Source of the DNA: a virus
IMG/VR virus record: IMGVR_UViG_3300044824_000335
Location: 1-31,451 of that record
DNA: 31,451 nucleotides
Strand: one strand, 5' to 3'
Shown here piece after piece: positions 1 through 8,737 of the stretch (its first letter is position 1; each line of letters starts with the position of its first letter). The position numbers and the translations under genes were made by a program. The notes below the pieces were generated by a model. It made no database searches and was not told the origin of the DNA. It saw only the letters and a list, made by a program, of their open reading frames with translations.

Positions 1-363
1 ATGGCGACACAGAATGTTCTTTCTACAATGTTGGCCCCTTTTGCTTCTATTCTGACATGTCTAAAAACCCTGTCAGATGAGGCTGAGTCAAACTCTGCTA
101 TATTTGCTCAAGTGGCCACAATGGTAATGGCGGTGTTGGGTTTTAACCTTGCAGCAGCCCAGGTCAATATCTTACTGCCGGCTATGAAGGCATCTGATGA
201 CCTGATTGATCTATTGGCTGCCCTGGCCAATAACCAACCAGTCACTGCGGCGCAAGTACAAGCTGCTCTCACCGATCTGGGCGCTGCTTGCCCTCTTCTG
301 GCGCCTATACTGTCTAACCCCCAGGCAGTGGCCTTTATCAACAATCTGGTGGTCCAGGGTTAG
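1..363 (+). CDS. Hypothetical phage-region protein (120 aa)
   Basis: I do not recognise this protein. The frame opens with ATG at the first base of the window, so the true start could lie further upstream and the gene may be partial. The 120 visible residues are rich in Ala, Leu and Asn and look mostly helical, with a moderately hydrophobic stretch around residues 38-60. There is no clear signal peptide and no catalytic motif. The stop TAG is followed about 30 bp later by the first heptad-repeat module. Its position upstream of spike and packaging genes suggests a phage accessory or structural protein, but that is inference from location only. Confidence 0.6.
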   Translation: MATQNVLSTMLAPFASILTCLKTLSDEAESNSAIFAQVATMVMAVLGFNLAAAQVNILLPAMKASDDLIDLLAALANNQPVTAAQVQAALTDLGAACPLLAPILSNPQAVAFINNLVVQG

Positions 364-390
364 CGGTCTATGAGGATTATTTGAAAAGAT

Positions 391-458
391 AGTAATCAGT
401 AATCAGTAATCAGTTTTGGCCTTTACTGATCACTGATTACTGATTACTGATAACTGGG
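391..458. repeat. Heptad-arm intergenic module 1
   Basis: The left arm is AATCAGT units, the linker is pyrimidine-type (TTTTGGCCTTT), and the right arm is ACTGATT/ACTGATC units. The arms are reverse complements, so the transcript could fold into a long hairpin. It is the first module seen in the window. Confidence 0.9.
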
Positions 459-475
459 ATCAAAATGGAAGCCCG

Positions 476-634
476 ATGAGCAAAACCATCAAGCTCGCCC
501 TCATCTATACTCTATCCTACCTCGGCCTGATCGGGCTGCTGGTGACGCTGCACTTCGGCTGGCGGGCCTCCTGGCCCATAGACCGGTACGCCGGGAAACT
601 CCTTCCTGCTTATCTGGCGCAGATGGTCCACTAG
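476..634 (+). CDS. Small membrane protein, or leader of the downstream spike
   Basis: This 52-codon frame encodes one hydrophobic segment (about residues 5-26, beginning KLALIYTLSYLGLIG), followed by a short basic and hydrophobic tail, and ends in TAG at 632-634. It is too short for most gene callers. The frame continues without interruption past the amber codon into the beta-helix protein downstream. It could be a free-standing holin- or anchor-like membrane peptide, or the N-terminal anchor of the spike separated by an amber codon. The region before the ATG holds no strong Shine-Dalgarno sequence. A similarly small hydrophobic protein is encoded at 13973-14182. Confidence 0.45.
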   Translation: MSKTIKLALIYTLSYLGLIGLLVTLHFGWRASWPIDRYAGKLLPAYLAQMVH

Positions 635-3457
635 GCCGCCGACCCTACTTATTACATCAACGCCGACACCGGCAACGATTCAAACACTTCCACCCAGGCC
701 CAGAGCCAGTCAACTCCCTGGAAGACCGGCCCCCAAATTGCGCCTTCGGCTGGTGATTCGGTCCTCTACGCTTGCGGCACGACGGGGCTTTATCCTGGAC
801 AGGGCGCAAGTGTAGAGTATATCAACGGCACTGCGGGCCTTCCCATTACCTTTGGCAGTTACGGCACCGGCACACAACCCACCTTTACTACTTCAATGGT
901 AATTACCAATTCCGGATGGACCAGTTTGGGGGGTGGCATCTATTCTCTTGCTATTGGCAGTCAGTCACCCCCCGGCGTAGCTGGTGGAGGATGGGTAACT
1001 AACGTCAGCTGTATGGTCTTGGAGGACAGATTATTAATTGCGGCGGCTACTGACGACACCCTGGCGACAGCCGCCAATAGCTCTACGGCGACTCCCCGTT
1101 GGTTCTATAACGGCTCAGGAACTCTTTATTACAAACCGACTACTGGTACTCCGATTAATCACGAGATTCGCATTAACGGGGTTGGGGCCGATGATTGTTT
1201 TCCACTCTACAATGGAGGCCCAGGTAACCCGATAAACTATTTTAACTTTCAGAACCTGGCTTTCTTTGGGTCAGGCTACGCTTTTAATTCCACAGGAGGT
1301 GGGGGCTGCAATTATATTAATTTCCAAGGTTGTAATTTCAATAATCTCGGAGTCGGGATTTATTTATATGCTCATGGCCAGGGCATAGCCATAACTGCTG
1401 TCGGATTAACCACTTATACGATAACCGTAAATGGGATTGCCTGTTCCTATACTTCCGGGGCACTTGACAGTGCACAGACAATAAGCACCGCACTGCTGGC
1501 GGCGATTAACGGTAGTTCTCAGGCTAATGTTGTTTGGGCCATGCAGGAGGCCGCATCAACTCCACCCTATACTTTGGCCATAATTGGCAGAACAACCCCT
1601 GCAACTGTAACGCTTAGTGCCCACCTTGCTTTTGTTCAAGCGGCTGTTCCCAATACCCATGTTAGCATAACCGGTAGCACCTGGAATTATTGTGCCGATA
1701 ATATCTACTTTGCAGGTCAAGATGACAACAACAATGGTGAGGGGTCTAATCTGTGGTGCTCAGTTATCGGCTGCAAGTTTCTCCATACAAATCAGATACC
1801 AGGCGGCGGTGGCGGGGCTACCGGCTTTGACTCCGACGGGATATCCTGCCAGAATATGCAGAACGCCTTGATCCAGGGCAATGAAATCTCCGGCATGGTT
1901 AGTGGCTGCGGGATTGATTTATGGACTGGAGGTAATTTTCCGGCCACCGGCAATACAGTAAATAGAAACTATATCCATGACCTTACCGGCCCAAGTGGGG
2001 CAGCAATAGCGGCGGGCGGCGGCGGTTCCAACCTGAACAGTTATCAATTTACTTATAACCTCCTGGTTAATTGCCCCGGCGGGGCCTTCAATCTTCATGC
2101 CAGCCAATGGTCAACTACTCCCAGCGTGGTTGAAAATAACACGGCAGTAAATTGCGCTGGGGGTGCTTACTGGAATGGCGGAGATTATTTCACCGTCAAG
2201 AATAATATCTTCCTGGATTGCGGCCCCTATCCCCTGAACATGTCCTCCACCATCGGCCACAACGTCTCCGACTATAACGATATTTACCCAGTGCTGGCGA
2301 ACGTCTGCCAATATAACAACTCCCCCTGCACCTTCGCAAGTTGGCAAGGGCAAGGTCTGGATACTCATTCTCTGACTACGTATCCCGAATTTGTCGGATA
2401 TACTCCTTTAACATTATCTGGCTGGTCATTAACTGCGGGTTCCGGAAGTGCAACTATCGGCCAAAACTCTGCCAGCTATGGGAATGGCACCGCAAATACC
2501 TATTCTGGGGAGACTGACACAGAGTTAAGGGAAAATGACCCAGCTTATTCTTATAGTGGTAATAATAGTATCACTGTTGATGCGCCATCGGCGGGTAACT
2601 GGTGGAATGGGTTGATAAAATTTACGGGGATAAGCAACTTGTCCGGCAAGACCATAACATCGGCAACACTTTACCTAAATGCGGTGCAGGCTGGCAGCAC
2701 GGATACAATAACGGTAAAAAGGTGTCTGGACAATTGGACTTCCAGTGCTACTTGGAATACTTACAATGGCACTAATAGCTGGACTACTGGTGGAGCTATG
2801 GGTAGTGGGACTGATGAATCTGCATCCACTACTTGCACATTAAGCAATGGCGGATCTGGTGTTATATATTCTGGCGGTGGTTCCCAATTAGTAACTGATA
2901 TTCAGAATATTATTAATTCCATCAATCCTAATTATGGGTGGGTTCTACAACACACAACAACCAATGATGGGGTTAGTCGGAGTTTTGCTGGCTGTCTTAT
3001 GACTATCGGCAATGGATATTTTTGCCCCTACCTGAGTGTTACTTATTCCATTCAGTATTATTATACTTATCAGGTTGCATCTGCCTACTGTGATGCAATC
3101 ACCGAGAATGGTGCAGTATTGACTGCCCAATCCTCCATCGCCAACGTCGAGGCCAACGCCGGTAGCTGGTACTGGGACGGCACTTACGTCTACATCCACG
3201 CCAGCGGCGGCAGCAACCCGGCCACCAACGGGAAGACTTATCAGGCGGTCAATGTGAATCCGGCCAGCGCCGCGAGCCTGAAAATAGCGCAGGCGTCTCC
3301 TTGCCGGAACGCCGGGACAAATGTGGGCCTGACTGCTGATTATCTTGGTTGGGCCGTTCCCTTTCCGCCCAGCGCTAACCCGGCGATAGGGGCTTATGAA
3401 AGCCCTGCCGGCGGGGGGAAAGGAGGACTGACCCTGGGCCTGGGGTTAAGCAACTGA
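635..3457 (+). CDS. Parallel beta-helix / DNRLRE spike-like protein; first ATG at 896
   Basis: The first ATG is at 896 (853 aa), but the same frame is open back to 635, directly after the TAG of the upstream ORF. Those extra 87 codons begin AADPTYYINADTGNDSNTST, the usual opening of secreted right-handed beta-helix proteins, so the true protein probably includes them. Segments rich in Asn and Gly (NNYIN, GNEISG, NRNYIHDL, ENNTAVN) at roughly residues 100-450 are typical of pectate-lyase-like coils. A Thr/Val-rich domain is inserted near 160-260. Residues about 535-720 (LIKFTGIS, ITSATLYL, ATWNTYNG, NYGWVLQ) match a DNRLRE-type domain. GC is visibly lower than in neighbouring genes. A phage spike or adhesin is likely; enzyme activity is not shown. 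There is no in-frame ATG, GTG, TTG or CTG between 635 and 895. Confidence 0.7.
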   Translation, partial: AADPTYYINADTGNDSNTSTQAQSQSTPWKTGPQIAPSAGDSVLYACGTTGLYPGQGASVEYINGTAGLPITFGSYGTGTQPTFTTSMVITNSGWTSLGGGIYSLAIGSQSPPGVAGGGWVTNVSCMVLEDRLLIAAATDDTLATAANSSTATPRWFYNGSGTLYYKPTTGTPINHEIRINGVGADDCFPLYNGGPGNPINYFNFQNLAFFGSGYAFNSTGGGGCNYINFQGCNFNNLGVGIYLYAHGQGIAITAVGLTTYTITVNGIACSYTSGALDSAQTISTALLAAINGSSQANVVWAMQEAASTPPYTLAIIGRTTPATVTLSAHLAFVQAAVPNTHVSITGSTWNYCADNIYFAGQDDNNNGEGSNLWCSVIGCKFLHTNQIPGGGGGATGFDSDGISCQNMQNALIQGNEISGMVSGCGIDLWTGGNFPATGNTVNRNYIHDLTGPSGAAIAAGGGGSNLNSYQFTYNLLVNCPGGAFNLHASQWSTTPSVVENNTAVNCAGGAYWNGGDYFTVKNNIFLDCGPYPLNMSSTIGHNVSDYNDIYPVLANVCQYNNSPCTFASWQGQGLDTHSLTTYPEFVGYTPLTLSGWSLTAGSGSATIGQNSASYGNGTANTYSGETDTELRENDPAYSYSGNNSITVDAPSAGNWWNGLIKFTGISNLSGKTITSATLYLNAVQAGSTDTITVKRCLDNWTSSATWNTYNGTNSWTTGGAMGSGTDESASTTCTLSNGGSGVIYSGGGSQLVTDIQNIINSINPNYGWVLQHTTTNDGVSRSFAGCLMTIGNGYFCPYLSVTYSIQYYYTYQVASAYCDAITENGAVLTAQSSIANVEANAGSWYWDGTYVYIHASGGSNPATNGKTYQAVNVNPASAASLKIAQASPCRNAGTNVGLTADYLGWAVPFPPSANPAIGAYESPAGGGKGGLTLGLGLSN

Positions 3458-3482
3458 CCGATAATTGTAAAAGGAGATCGCC

Positions 3483-3887
3483 ATGAAAAAAATAATTTCC
3501 ATATTTGGCATTTTGTTCCTCTCTGCCTTTTTTTCTGCCGCCTGGGCGGCCAATGCCACGACCATCTCCACCGGCGGCCTCTATATCAGCATAATTTTAG
3601 ACGGCTCCACTGATTGGAACGGCATGGCTGACGGCAAGATGCCCAACGGCGCCGGCCTGGTCGCCATCAAGTTTTTCCCCAGCGCGGTCAACGACGTTTT
3701 AGTGGTCCGGAATTATTCACCTACCGGCCCGGAAATATTTCACGGCAAGGATATCCTGGGCGGGGGGCTGGCCGACAGCGGCTTTCACGGCCGCGTCTGC
3801 TATCCCTATATCGCGGCCAGCGACTGCACCCTGGCCACCCCGGCCAATGCCCGGGTGATCATGATCTTCGACCAGATTACTAAATGA
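3483..3887 (+). CDS. Small secreted protein of unknown function (134 aa)
   Basis: A strong ribosome-binding site (AAGGAG) lies 7 bp before the ATG. Residues 1-22 form a textbook Sec signal peptide: MKK, a hydrophobic core, then an AWA cleavage site before ANATTIS. The mature part of about 112 residues has two cysteines (CYPYIAASDC) that could form a disulfide after export. It resembles small virion-associated proteins that report a position-dependent scalar (an ILDGSTDW-like start and VIMIFDQ end), but I cannot name the family. It follows the spike gene after 25 bp with no repeat module between, so the two are probably co-transcribed and may act together. It is one of seven signal-peptide proteins in this window. 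Confidence 0.75.
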   Translation: MKKIISIFGILFLSAFFSAAWAANATTISTGGLYISIILDGSTDWNGMADGKMPNGAGLVAIKFFPSAVNDVLVVRNYSPTGPEIFHGKDILGGGLADSGFHGRVCYPYIAASDCTLATPANARVIMIFDQITK

Positions 3888-3890
3888 GAA

Positions 3891-3982
3891 AGTGATCAGT
3901 TATCAGTAAACAGTAATCAGTGGCCGCGTTGCCCTGGTTTTTGCCTTTACTGATTACTGATTACTGATCACTGATCACTGAT
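3891..3982. repeat. Heptad-arm intergenic module 2
   Basis: The left arm has GATCAGT, TATCAGT, AAACAGT and AATCAGT units. The pyrimidine linker contains a GGCCGCGTTGCCCTGG interruption, and the right arm runs into the terminase start codon, leaving no Shine-Dalgarno space. Confidence 0.9.
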
Positions 3983-5629
3983 ATGGACGAACTGACCCTC
4001 AAAAAGAAGTTCACCAAGAAGGAGTTCCAGGCCCGGGCCGACGAGATCCTGGGGCGCCTGTTCCGGGAGGTCGCGGCCTTCGCCGACGTCTCCGAGGCCG
4101 CCAAACAGGCCCGCCGCGCCCGCAGCCGCACCGACCATTTCTATTTTTTCGAGACCTACCTGCCCCACTACTTCAACGAGCCCCCGGCCCCCTTCCACCA
4201 CGACCTCATCGCCCAGGTGGACCGGCGCCCCGGCATAGGTGAGGTGGTGACCCCCGCGGTCACCGCGGCCCCCCGGGGGTTCGCCAAGTCCACCCTGGTG
4301 AGCTTCGGCTATTCCCTGCACCAGATCGTCCACAAGCTGCGCCATTTCATCATCCTGGGCTCCGACACCGAGGACCTGGCCAGCGACCTCACCGGCTACC
4401 TCTACCTGGAGCTGCTCTACAACGAGCGGCTCAAGTGCGATTTCGGGGAGCTGGTGCGGGACAACTGGGCGGTGAACGACTTCGTCGCCCTGAACGGCGT
4501 CCGCCTCATGGCCCGGGGCCGGGGCCAGCGCCTGCGCGGCCTGAAGCACAAGCAGCACCGCCCCGACCTGGTCGTCCTGGACGACATGGAAAACGACCAG
4601 AACGTGCGCTCCCCCGAGCTGGTGCGCAAGCTCCTCGACTGGGTCACCGGCGCGGTCTACCCGGCCCTGGAGACCGACGGCAGCCTCTTGTGGATCGGCA
4701 CCATCCTGGCCCGCAAATCGGCCCTCTACATCGCCATCCACTCCGAGGAGGAGCCTTACGCCAACTGGCGCCGCACCCTCTACCGGGCCATCCAGCCCGA
4801 CGGCGCCGCCCTCTGGCCCGACAAGTTCCCCCTGGCCGTGCTCGCCAAACAGAAGGCGGCCATGGGGACGCTCGCCTTCAACCGGGAGAAGATGAACGCC
4901 CCGGTGAACGAAGGCGGGGTCTTCCAGGAGCAGTGGCTGCGCTACTATGACCCGATGGAACTCGCCGGCAAGGAGCTCGTCGTCTCCGGCTTCTTCGACC
5001 CCTCCATCAGCACCAACGAGAGCGCCGACTACAAGGCCATCCTCACCGTGGGCCTGGACTGCAAGGAGATGATCTACTACGTCCTGGACGCCTACATCCG
5101 CAAGAACAGCCTGGACGAGGCCCTGCGGGCCCTGTTCGTCCGCCACCAGGACTGGCGCTACTGGCTGCTGGGGATCGAAGACAACCTCTTCCAGCGGCTG
5201 CTGATGCGGGAGGTGGAGCAGATGGGCCGGGAGCGCCACATCACCCTGCCGTCCCGGGGCGTCACCCAGAAGGCCAACAAGGAGACCCGCATCTCGCGGC
5301 TCTCCTCCTGGGTGGAGCGGGGGCAGATCCGCTTCTGCCCGGGCCGGGGCGACCAGGACCTGCTCATCGAGCAGCTCCTCTATTTCCCCAGCAAGACGGT
5401 GCACGACGACGGCCCCGACGCCCTGGAGGGGGCGATCTCCCTCCTGGAGGGCGGCGCCGGCCAGGGCCTCTTCGATTATTACAAGACGGAATACGAGAAA
5501 CTCCATCCGCCGCCGGGAATGCCGGAGGCGGAGGCGGAAGCCTGGGTGGCCCACGCCCAGGAGTCCAAGCAGCAGAAGGCCATGGCCGCGCTGGAAAGGG
5601 AACGGCTCGGGCTGAGCAGTAACCAGTAA
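3983..5629 (+). CDS. terL: Phage terminase large subunit
   Basis: This is the DNA-packaging motor ATPase and nuclease that pumps phage DNA through the portal and cuts it. The 548-aa length is normal. The ATPase domain shows a Walker A-type motif APRGFAKST near residues 96-104, Walker B LVVLDD near 196-201 and a coupling motif LLWIGT near 235-240. The RNase H-like nuclease domain shows the acidic residues FDP (D339), GIED (E399) and DDGPDALEG (D475-D479). All key residues are present, so it looks functional. The ATG directly abuts the repeat arm (CACTGATATG) and there is no convincing Shine-Dalgarno. The stop TAA lies inside the next repeat module: the last residues SNQ are encoded by AGTAACCAG. 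No small terminase subunit is recognisable upstream. Confidence 0.93.
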   Translation: MDELTLKKKFTKKEFQARADEILGRLFREVAAFADVSEAAKQARRARSRTDHFYFFETYLPHYFNEPPAPFHHDLIAQVDRRPGIGEVVTPAVTAAPRGFAKSTLVSFGYSLHQIVHKLRHFIILGSDTEDLASDLTGYLYLELLYNERLKCDFGELVRDNWAVNDFVALNGVRLMARGRGQRLRGLKHKQHRPDLVVLDDMENDQNVRSPELVRKLLDWVTGAVYPALETDGSLLWIGTILARKSALYIAIHSEEEPYANWRRTLYRAIQPDGAALWPDKFPLAVLAKQKAAMGTLAFNREKMNAPVNEGGVFQEQWLRYYDPMELAGKELVVSGFFDPSISTNESADYKAILTVGLDCKEMIYYVLDAYIRKNSLDEALRALFVRHQDWRYWLLGIEDNLFQRLLMREVEQMGRERHITLPSRGVTQKANKETRISRLSSWVERGQIRFCPGRGDQDLLIEQLLYFPSKTVHDDGPDALEGAISLLEGGAGQGLFDYYKTEYEKLHPPPGMPEAEAEAWVAHAQESKQQKAMAALERERLGLSSNQ

Positions 5630-5726
5630 CCAGTAATCAGTAATCAGTAATCAGTAATCAGTAACCAGTAATCAGTTTTTGCTTTTACTGATCACTGGCC
5701 ACTGATCACTGATCACTGGTTTACTG
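5615..5726. repeat. Heptad-arm intergenic module 3
   Basis: AACCAGT/AATCAGT units, a pyrimidine linker (TTTTTGCTTTT), then ACTGATC/ACTGGCC units. The left arm begins inside the terminase coding sequence and provides its stop codon. Confidence 0.9.
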
Positions 5727-5741
5727 AAAGAGGGAGAGCCG

Positions 5742-5984
5742 ATGGCTAAAAAGACAGTCACCAAAGAAGATCTGATCGAGATTATCGAGAAGGCTGTCGA
5801 GGAAAGGGAGGCGCTCCTGGAGCGCATCGCCGAACTGGAGGGCCAGAAGGACCCCACCCGGACGATTAAAGAACTCCGGAAAGAGGTGCTCCGTGAGCGG
5901 ATCCAGGGGCTGGAGGCCCAGATCGAGCTGGGGCGCGTCCTCAAGGAGAAGGCGGAAGCGGAGCTGGCCGCCCTGGGAGAGTAA
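5742..5984 (+). CDS. Small coiled-coil protein between terminase and portal (80 aa)
   Basis: The start is supported by an AGAGGGAGAG-type ribosome-binding site. The protein is highly charged and almost entirely helical: a heptad-like pattern (LIEIIEKAVEEREALLERIAELE) covers residues 10-35, and a second coil (LEAQIELGRVLKEKAEAELAAL) covers 55-78. No enzyme motif is visible. Its place between terminase and portal would allow a role in packaging or portal assembly, but an equivalent is not known to me. It lacks the helix-turn-helix expected of a small terminase, so I do not call it that. The stop codon overlaps the first unit of the next repeat module. Confidence 0.75.
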   Translation: MAKKTVTKEDLIEIIEKAVEEREALLERIAELEGQKDPTRTIKELRKEVLRERIQGLEAQIELGRVLKEKAEAELAALGE

Positions 5985-6136
5985 ACAGTAAACAGTAATC
6001 AGTAAACAGTAATCAGTTTCCACTTTTTGGGTTTTTTGCTTTTTGTTTTTGCTTTTACTGATTACTGGCCACTGATTACTGGCCACTGATTACTGGCCAC
6101 TGATTACTGATCACTGACCACTGACCACTGACCACT
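5982..6136. repeat. Heptad-arm intergenic module 4
   Basis: AAACAGT/AATCAGT left arm, a long pyrimidine linker (TTTTTTGCTTTTTG), and a long right arm of ACTGATT, ACTGGCC and ACTGACC units running right up to the portal ATG. Confidence 0.9.
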
Positions 6137-8527
6137 ATGGAACGCGACTCCGATACCGGCATCCTGAAAAGGGCCCAGGCCCTGCGGACGCCCATCGACC
6201 CGGCCTTCGCCGACCTGGCGGCCGGCGGCATGCGCACCCTGCCGGCGCCCCAGCAGTCCGAGGACTGGTTCGGGCCGTCCGTGCCCATCCAGCCCCAGGC
6301 GCCCCCTGAGGCCGCGGCCCGGGCCTACGATTTCCCGGTGGGCTACAACCTCACCATCCAGCCCCGGGCCGGCTACCTCCCCTTCGAGCTGCTGCGCAAC
6401 CTGGCGGAATCCCACGACATCACCCGGCTGTGCATCGAGACCCGCAAGGACCAGCTCGTCAAGCTCAAGACGAGCATAAGGGGCAAGGAGGGCGCCGACG
6501 TGGCCCCGGACGACAAGCGGGTCCAGGAGATCGAGGCCTTTCTGCGCTTCCCCGACCGGCTCCATTCCTGGCAGGCCTGGCTCAGGATGCTCATGGAAGA
6601 TGTTTTTGTCATCGACGCCCCGGCCATCTACCCCCGCCAGAACCTGAACGACAAGCTCTACGCCCTGGAGATCGTGGACGGCGCCACCATCAAGCTGGTG
6701 ATCGACGGCAACGGGCGCACCCCGGTGCCCCCGGCCCCGGCCTACCAGCAGATCATCCACGGCATCCCGGCCACCGAATACACCGCCGAGGAGCTGGTCT
6801 ACGTCCCCCGCAACCCCCGCTCCTGGAGGCTCTACGGCTACTCCCCGGTGGAGCAGACCATCATGATCGTCAACATCGCCCTGCGGCGCCAGCTCTTCCA
6901 GCTCAACTTCTACATGGAGGGCAGCATCCCCGAGGGCTTCGCCGAGTGCCCCCAGGAATGGTCGGCGGCGCAGATCGGGGAGTTCCAGGGCTACTGGGAC
7001 GCCCTCTTGAGCGGCAACCTGGCCATGCGCCGGCGGATGATCTTCGTGCCCTCCGGCGCCAAGCCCCTGTTCCCCAAGCTGGAGGGCCTCAAGGACGAGT
7101 TCGACGAATGGCTGGCCCGGGTGGTCTGCTACTGCCACTCTCTCCCTCCGACCCCCTTCGTGCGCCAGATGAACCGGGCGGTGGCCCAGTCGGTCCAGCA
7201 GACCGCCCTGGAGGAGGGCCTGCAGCCCCTGATGCAGTGGATCAAGGACCTGATGGATTACATCATCTGGCGCTACTGGGGATTCTACGACCTGGAGTTC
7301 GCCTGGCAGGAGGAAGAGTCGGTGGCCCCGGACGTCCAGGCCACGATCGACGCCTCGGACGTGGCCGCGGGCATCGTCACGCGCCGGGAGATACGCACCA
7401 AGCGGGGCCTGGACGACGACGGCATCCCCAATTTCATCATCATCCCCGGCATCGGGCCGGTGCTGCTGGACGACATCGGCAAGGAGCAGCCGGAGCCGGG
7501 AGGACCGGACGCGGCCAGTGACCAGTTGCCAGTGGCCAGTAAAGACAAAGACAAAGAAAAAGGCAAAGGCAAAGAAGCGGAAGTGGCCAGTGACCAGTTG
7601 CCAGTGGCCAGTAAAGACAAAGACAAAGAAAAAGGCAAAGGCGAAGAACCGGAAGTGGCCAGTAAAGACAAAAGCAAAAAACTGGATAAGGCCGCTAAAA
7701 AAAAAATGAAGATCGAGCCCATAGATAGAGACCGGCCGCCCATGGCCCAGGCCCGGGCCGACATCAAGAAGCTGTTTCAAAAGGCTTTCGAGGCCGATCT
7801 GCCGGCCGCGGCGGCCAGCCTCGCCAAAGGTCTGGGGCTGAAGAAAGTTATCAGTGATCAGTGGCCAGTGGCCAGTAAAAAAGGCCAAGGCGGCGAAAAA
7901 TCACTGATTACTGATCACCGGTTACTGAAAACTGACGATGATGAAAAGATCGATAAGCTCCTGGCCGACCTGGACCTGGCCGGCATCGCCGCCACCCGCA
8001 AGGAGGTTGCCGCCATCCTGGCCCAGGCGGCCCAAAACGGCGGCCTGGCGGCCTTTGTCCAGCTCGACTTCGAGGACTCCGCCATCACCAGCCAGGTCAA
8101 CAAGCTGGCGGTGGAGTGGGCCGAAAACCGGGCCGCGGAGCTGGTGACCAAGATCGAGGAGTCGACCCGTGATTACCTGCGGGCCGACGTCACCCAGGCG
8201 GTCCAGGAGGGCTGGAGCACCGCCCGGCTGAGCGGCGTCCTCCAGGATAATTTCGGCTTTTCGGCAGGGCGCTGCGACATGATCGCCCGCACCGAGATCG
8301 CCAAGGCCGACGTGCAGGGCAACATGATGGCCTACAGGGCCAGCGGCCTGGTGAGCGGCAAGAAGTGGATCCTGGGCTCGGAGCACCCCCAGGACGACGA
8401 GTGCAACGGCAACGCCGACGAGGGCGTGATCCCCCTGGACCAGGACTTTTCCTCCGGGGACGACGCACCCCCGGCGCACCCCAACTGCGAGTGCGACGTG
8501 ATCCCGGAGCTGGGAGAGAAAGAGTAA
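6137..8527 (+). CDS. Portal protein fused to MuF/SPP1 gp7-like domain, with repeat-encoded linker
   Basis: Residues 1 to about 455 are a portal protein, the dodecameric ring at the packaging vertex. They show the ITRLCIETRKDQ region, WLRMLMEDVFVIDAPAIY, a YGYSPVEQTI motif near 233, and the PPTPFV-QMNRAVAQ region near 340. Residues about 610-796 match the MuF/SPP1 gp7 head-morphogenesis family, with RTEIAKAD near 718 and the C-terminal motif PPAHPNCECD. The two parts are normally separate or directly fused genes. Here they are joined by Lys-rich sequence that is a translated form of the intergenic heptad repeats (residues about 459-511 and 571-600). A 72-bp (24-codon) unit is repeated about 2.2 times inside it. 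Reading stays open throughout. The start abuts the repeat arm with no clear Shine-Dalgarno. Confidence 0.9.
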   Translation: MERDSDTGILKRAQALRTPIDPAFADLAAGGMRTLPAPQQSEDWFGPSVPIQPQAPPEAAARAYDFPVGYNLTIQPRAGYLPFELLRNLAESHDITRLCIETRKDQLVKLKTSIRGKEGADVAPDDKRVQEIEAFLRFPDRLHSWQAWLRMLMEDVFVIDAPAIYPRQNLNDKLYALEIVDGATIKLVIDGNGRTPVPPAPAYQQIIHGIPATEYTAEELVYVPRNPRSWRLYGYSPVEQTIMIVNIALRRQLFQLNFYMEGSIPEGFAECPQEWSAAQIGEFQGYWDALLSGNLAMRRRMIFVPSGAKPLFPKLEGLKDEFDEWLARVVCYCHSLPPTPFVRQMNRAVAQSVQQTALEEGLQPLMQWIKDLMDYIIWRYWGFYDLEFAWQEEESVAPDVQATIDASDVAAGIVTRREIRTKRGLDDDGIPNFIIIPGIGPVLLDDIGKEQPEPGGPDAASDQLPVASKDKDKEKGKGKEAEVASDQLPVASKDKDKEKGKGEEPEVASKDKSKKLDKAAKKKMKIEPIDRDRPPMAQARADIKKLFQKAFEADLPAAAASLAKGLGLKKVISDQWPVASKKGQGGEKSLITDHRLLKTDDDEKIDKLLADLDLAGIAATRKEVAAILAQAAQNGGLAAFVQLDFEDSAITSQVNKLAVEWAENRAAELVTKIEESTRDYLRADVTQAVQEGWSTARLSGVLQDNFGFSAGRCDMIARTEIAKADVQGNMMAYRASGLVSGKKWILGSEHPQDDECNGNADEGVIPLDQDFSSGDDAPPAHPNCECDVIPELGEKE
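7513..7668. repeat. Heptad/purine-linker repeats inside the portal-MuF gene, 72-bp tandem unit
   Basis: Units GGCCAGT, GACCAGT and TGCCAGT plus an AAAGACAAAGACAAAG linker start at 7513, 7585 and 7657, a 72-bp period. They encode ASDQLPVASKDKDKEKGKG twice in frame. Confidence 0.9.
7847..7935. repeat. Complete heptad module inside the portal-MuF gene
   Basis: A left arm (TATCAGT, GATCAGT, GGCCAGT), an AAAAAAGGCCAAGG linker and a right arm (ACTGATT, ACTGATC, ACTGAAA) are all present and translated as residues about 571-600 without a stop. Confidence 0.9.
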
Positions 8528-8719
8528 TCAGTAAACAGTAAACAGTAATCAGTAAAGGCAAAAGCAAAAGAAAGTTTTCAGTTATCAGTGGCCAGTAATC
8601 AGAGGCCAGTGGTCAGTGGCCAGTGATCAGTAAAGGCAAAAACAAAAACAAAAACTGGTTACTGGTTACTGATTACTGATTACTGATTACTGATTACTGA
8701 TTACTAATCATTGATCACT
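8525..8719. repeat. Heptad-arm module 5 (double)
   Basis: Two successive left arms with purine linkers (AAAGGCAAAAGC, then AAAGGCAAAAAC plus AAAAAC copies) and one long right arm. The 8590-8705 part is an inverted copy of 9625-9750 and a direct copy of 14790-14920. Confidence 0.9.
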
Positions 8720-8737
8720 TAAAAAAGGAGAAAGAAG

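Noticed and set aside
632-634. Genome-wide TAG reassignment to explain the spike amber codon
   Set aside because: Genes at 1-363, 9786-11072, 13251-13796 and 19577-20335 end in TAG and would run on into repeats.
3968-5554. 528-codon open frame antisense to the terminase
   Set aside because: Shadow of a GC-rich gene; composition is unnatural and the + strand protein has all terminase motifs.
5742-5984. Small terminase subunit
   Set aside because: It is only a coiled coil with no DNA-binding helix-turn-helix, and it lies after rather than before the large subunit.
6104-7888. 594-codon open frame antisense to the portal gene
   Set aside because: Shadow frame that also translates repeat DNA several times; no motif.
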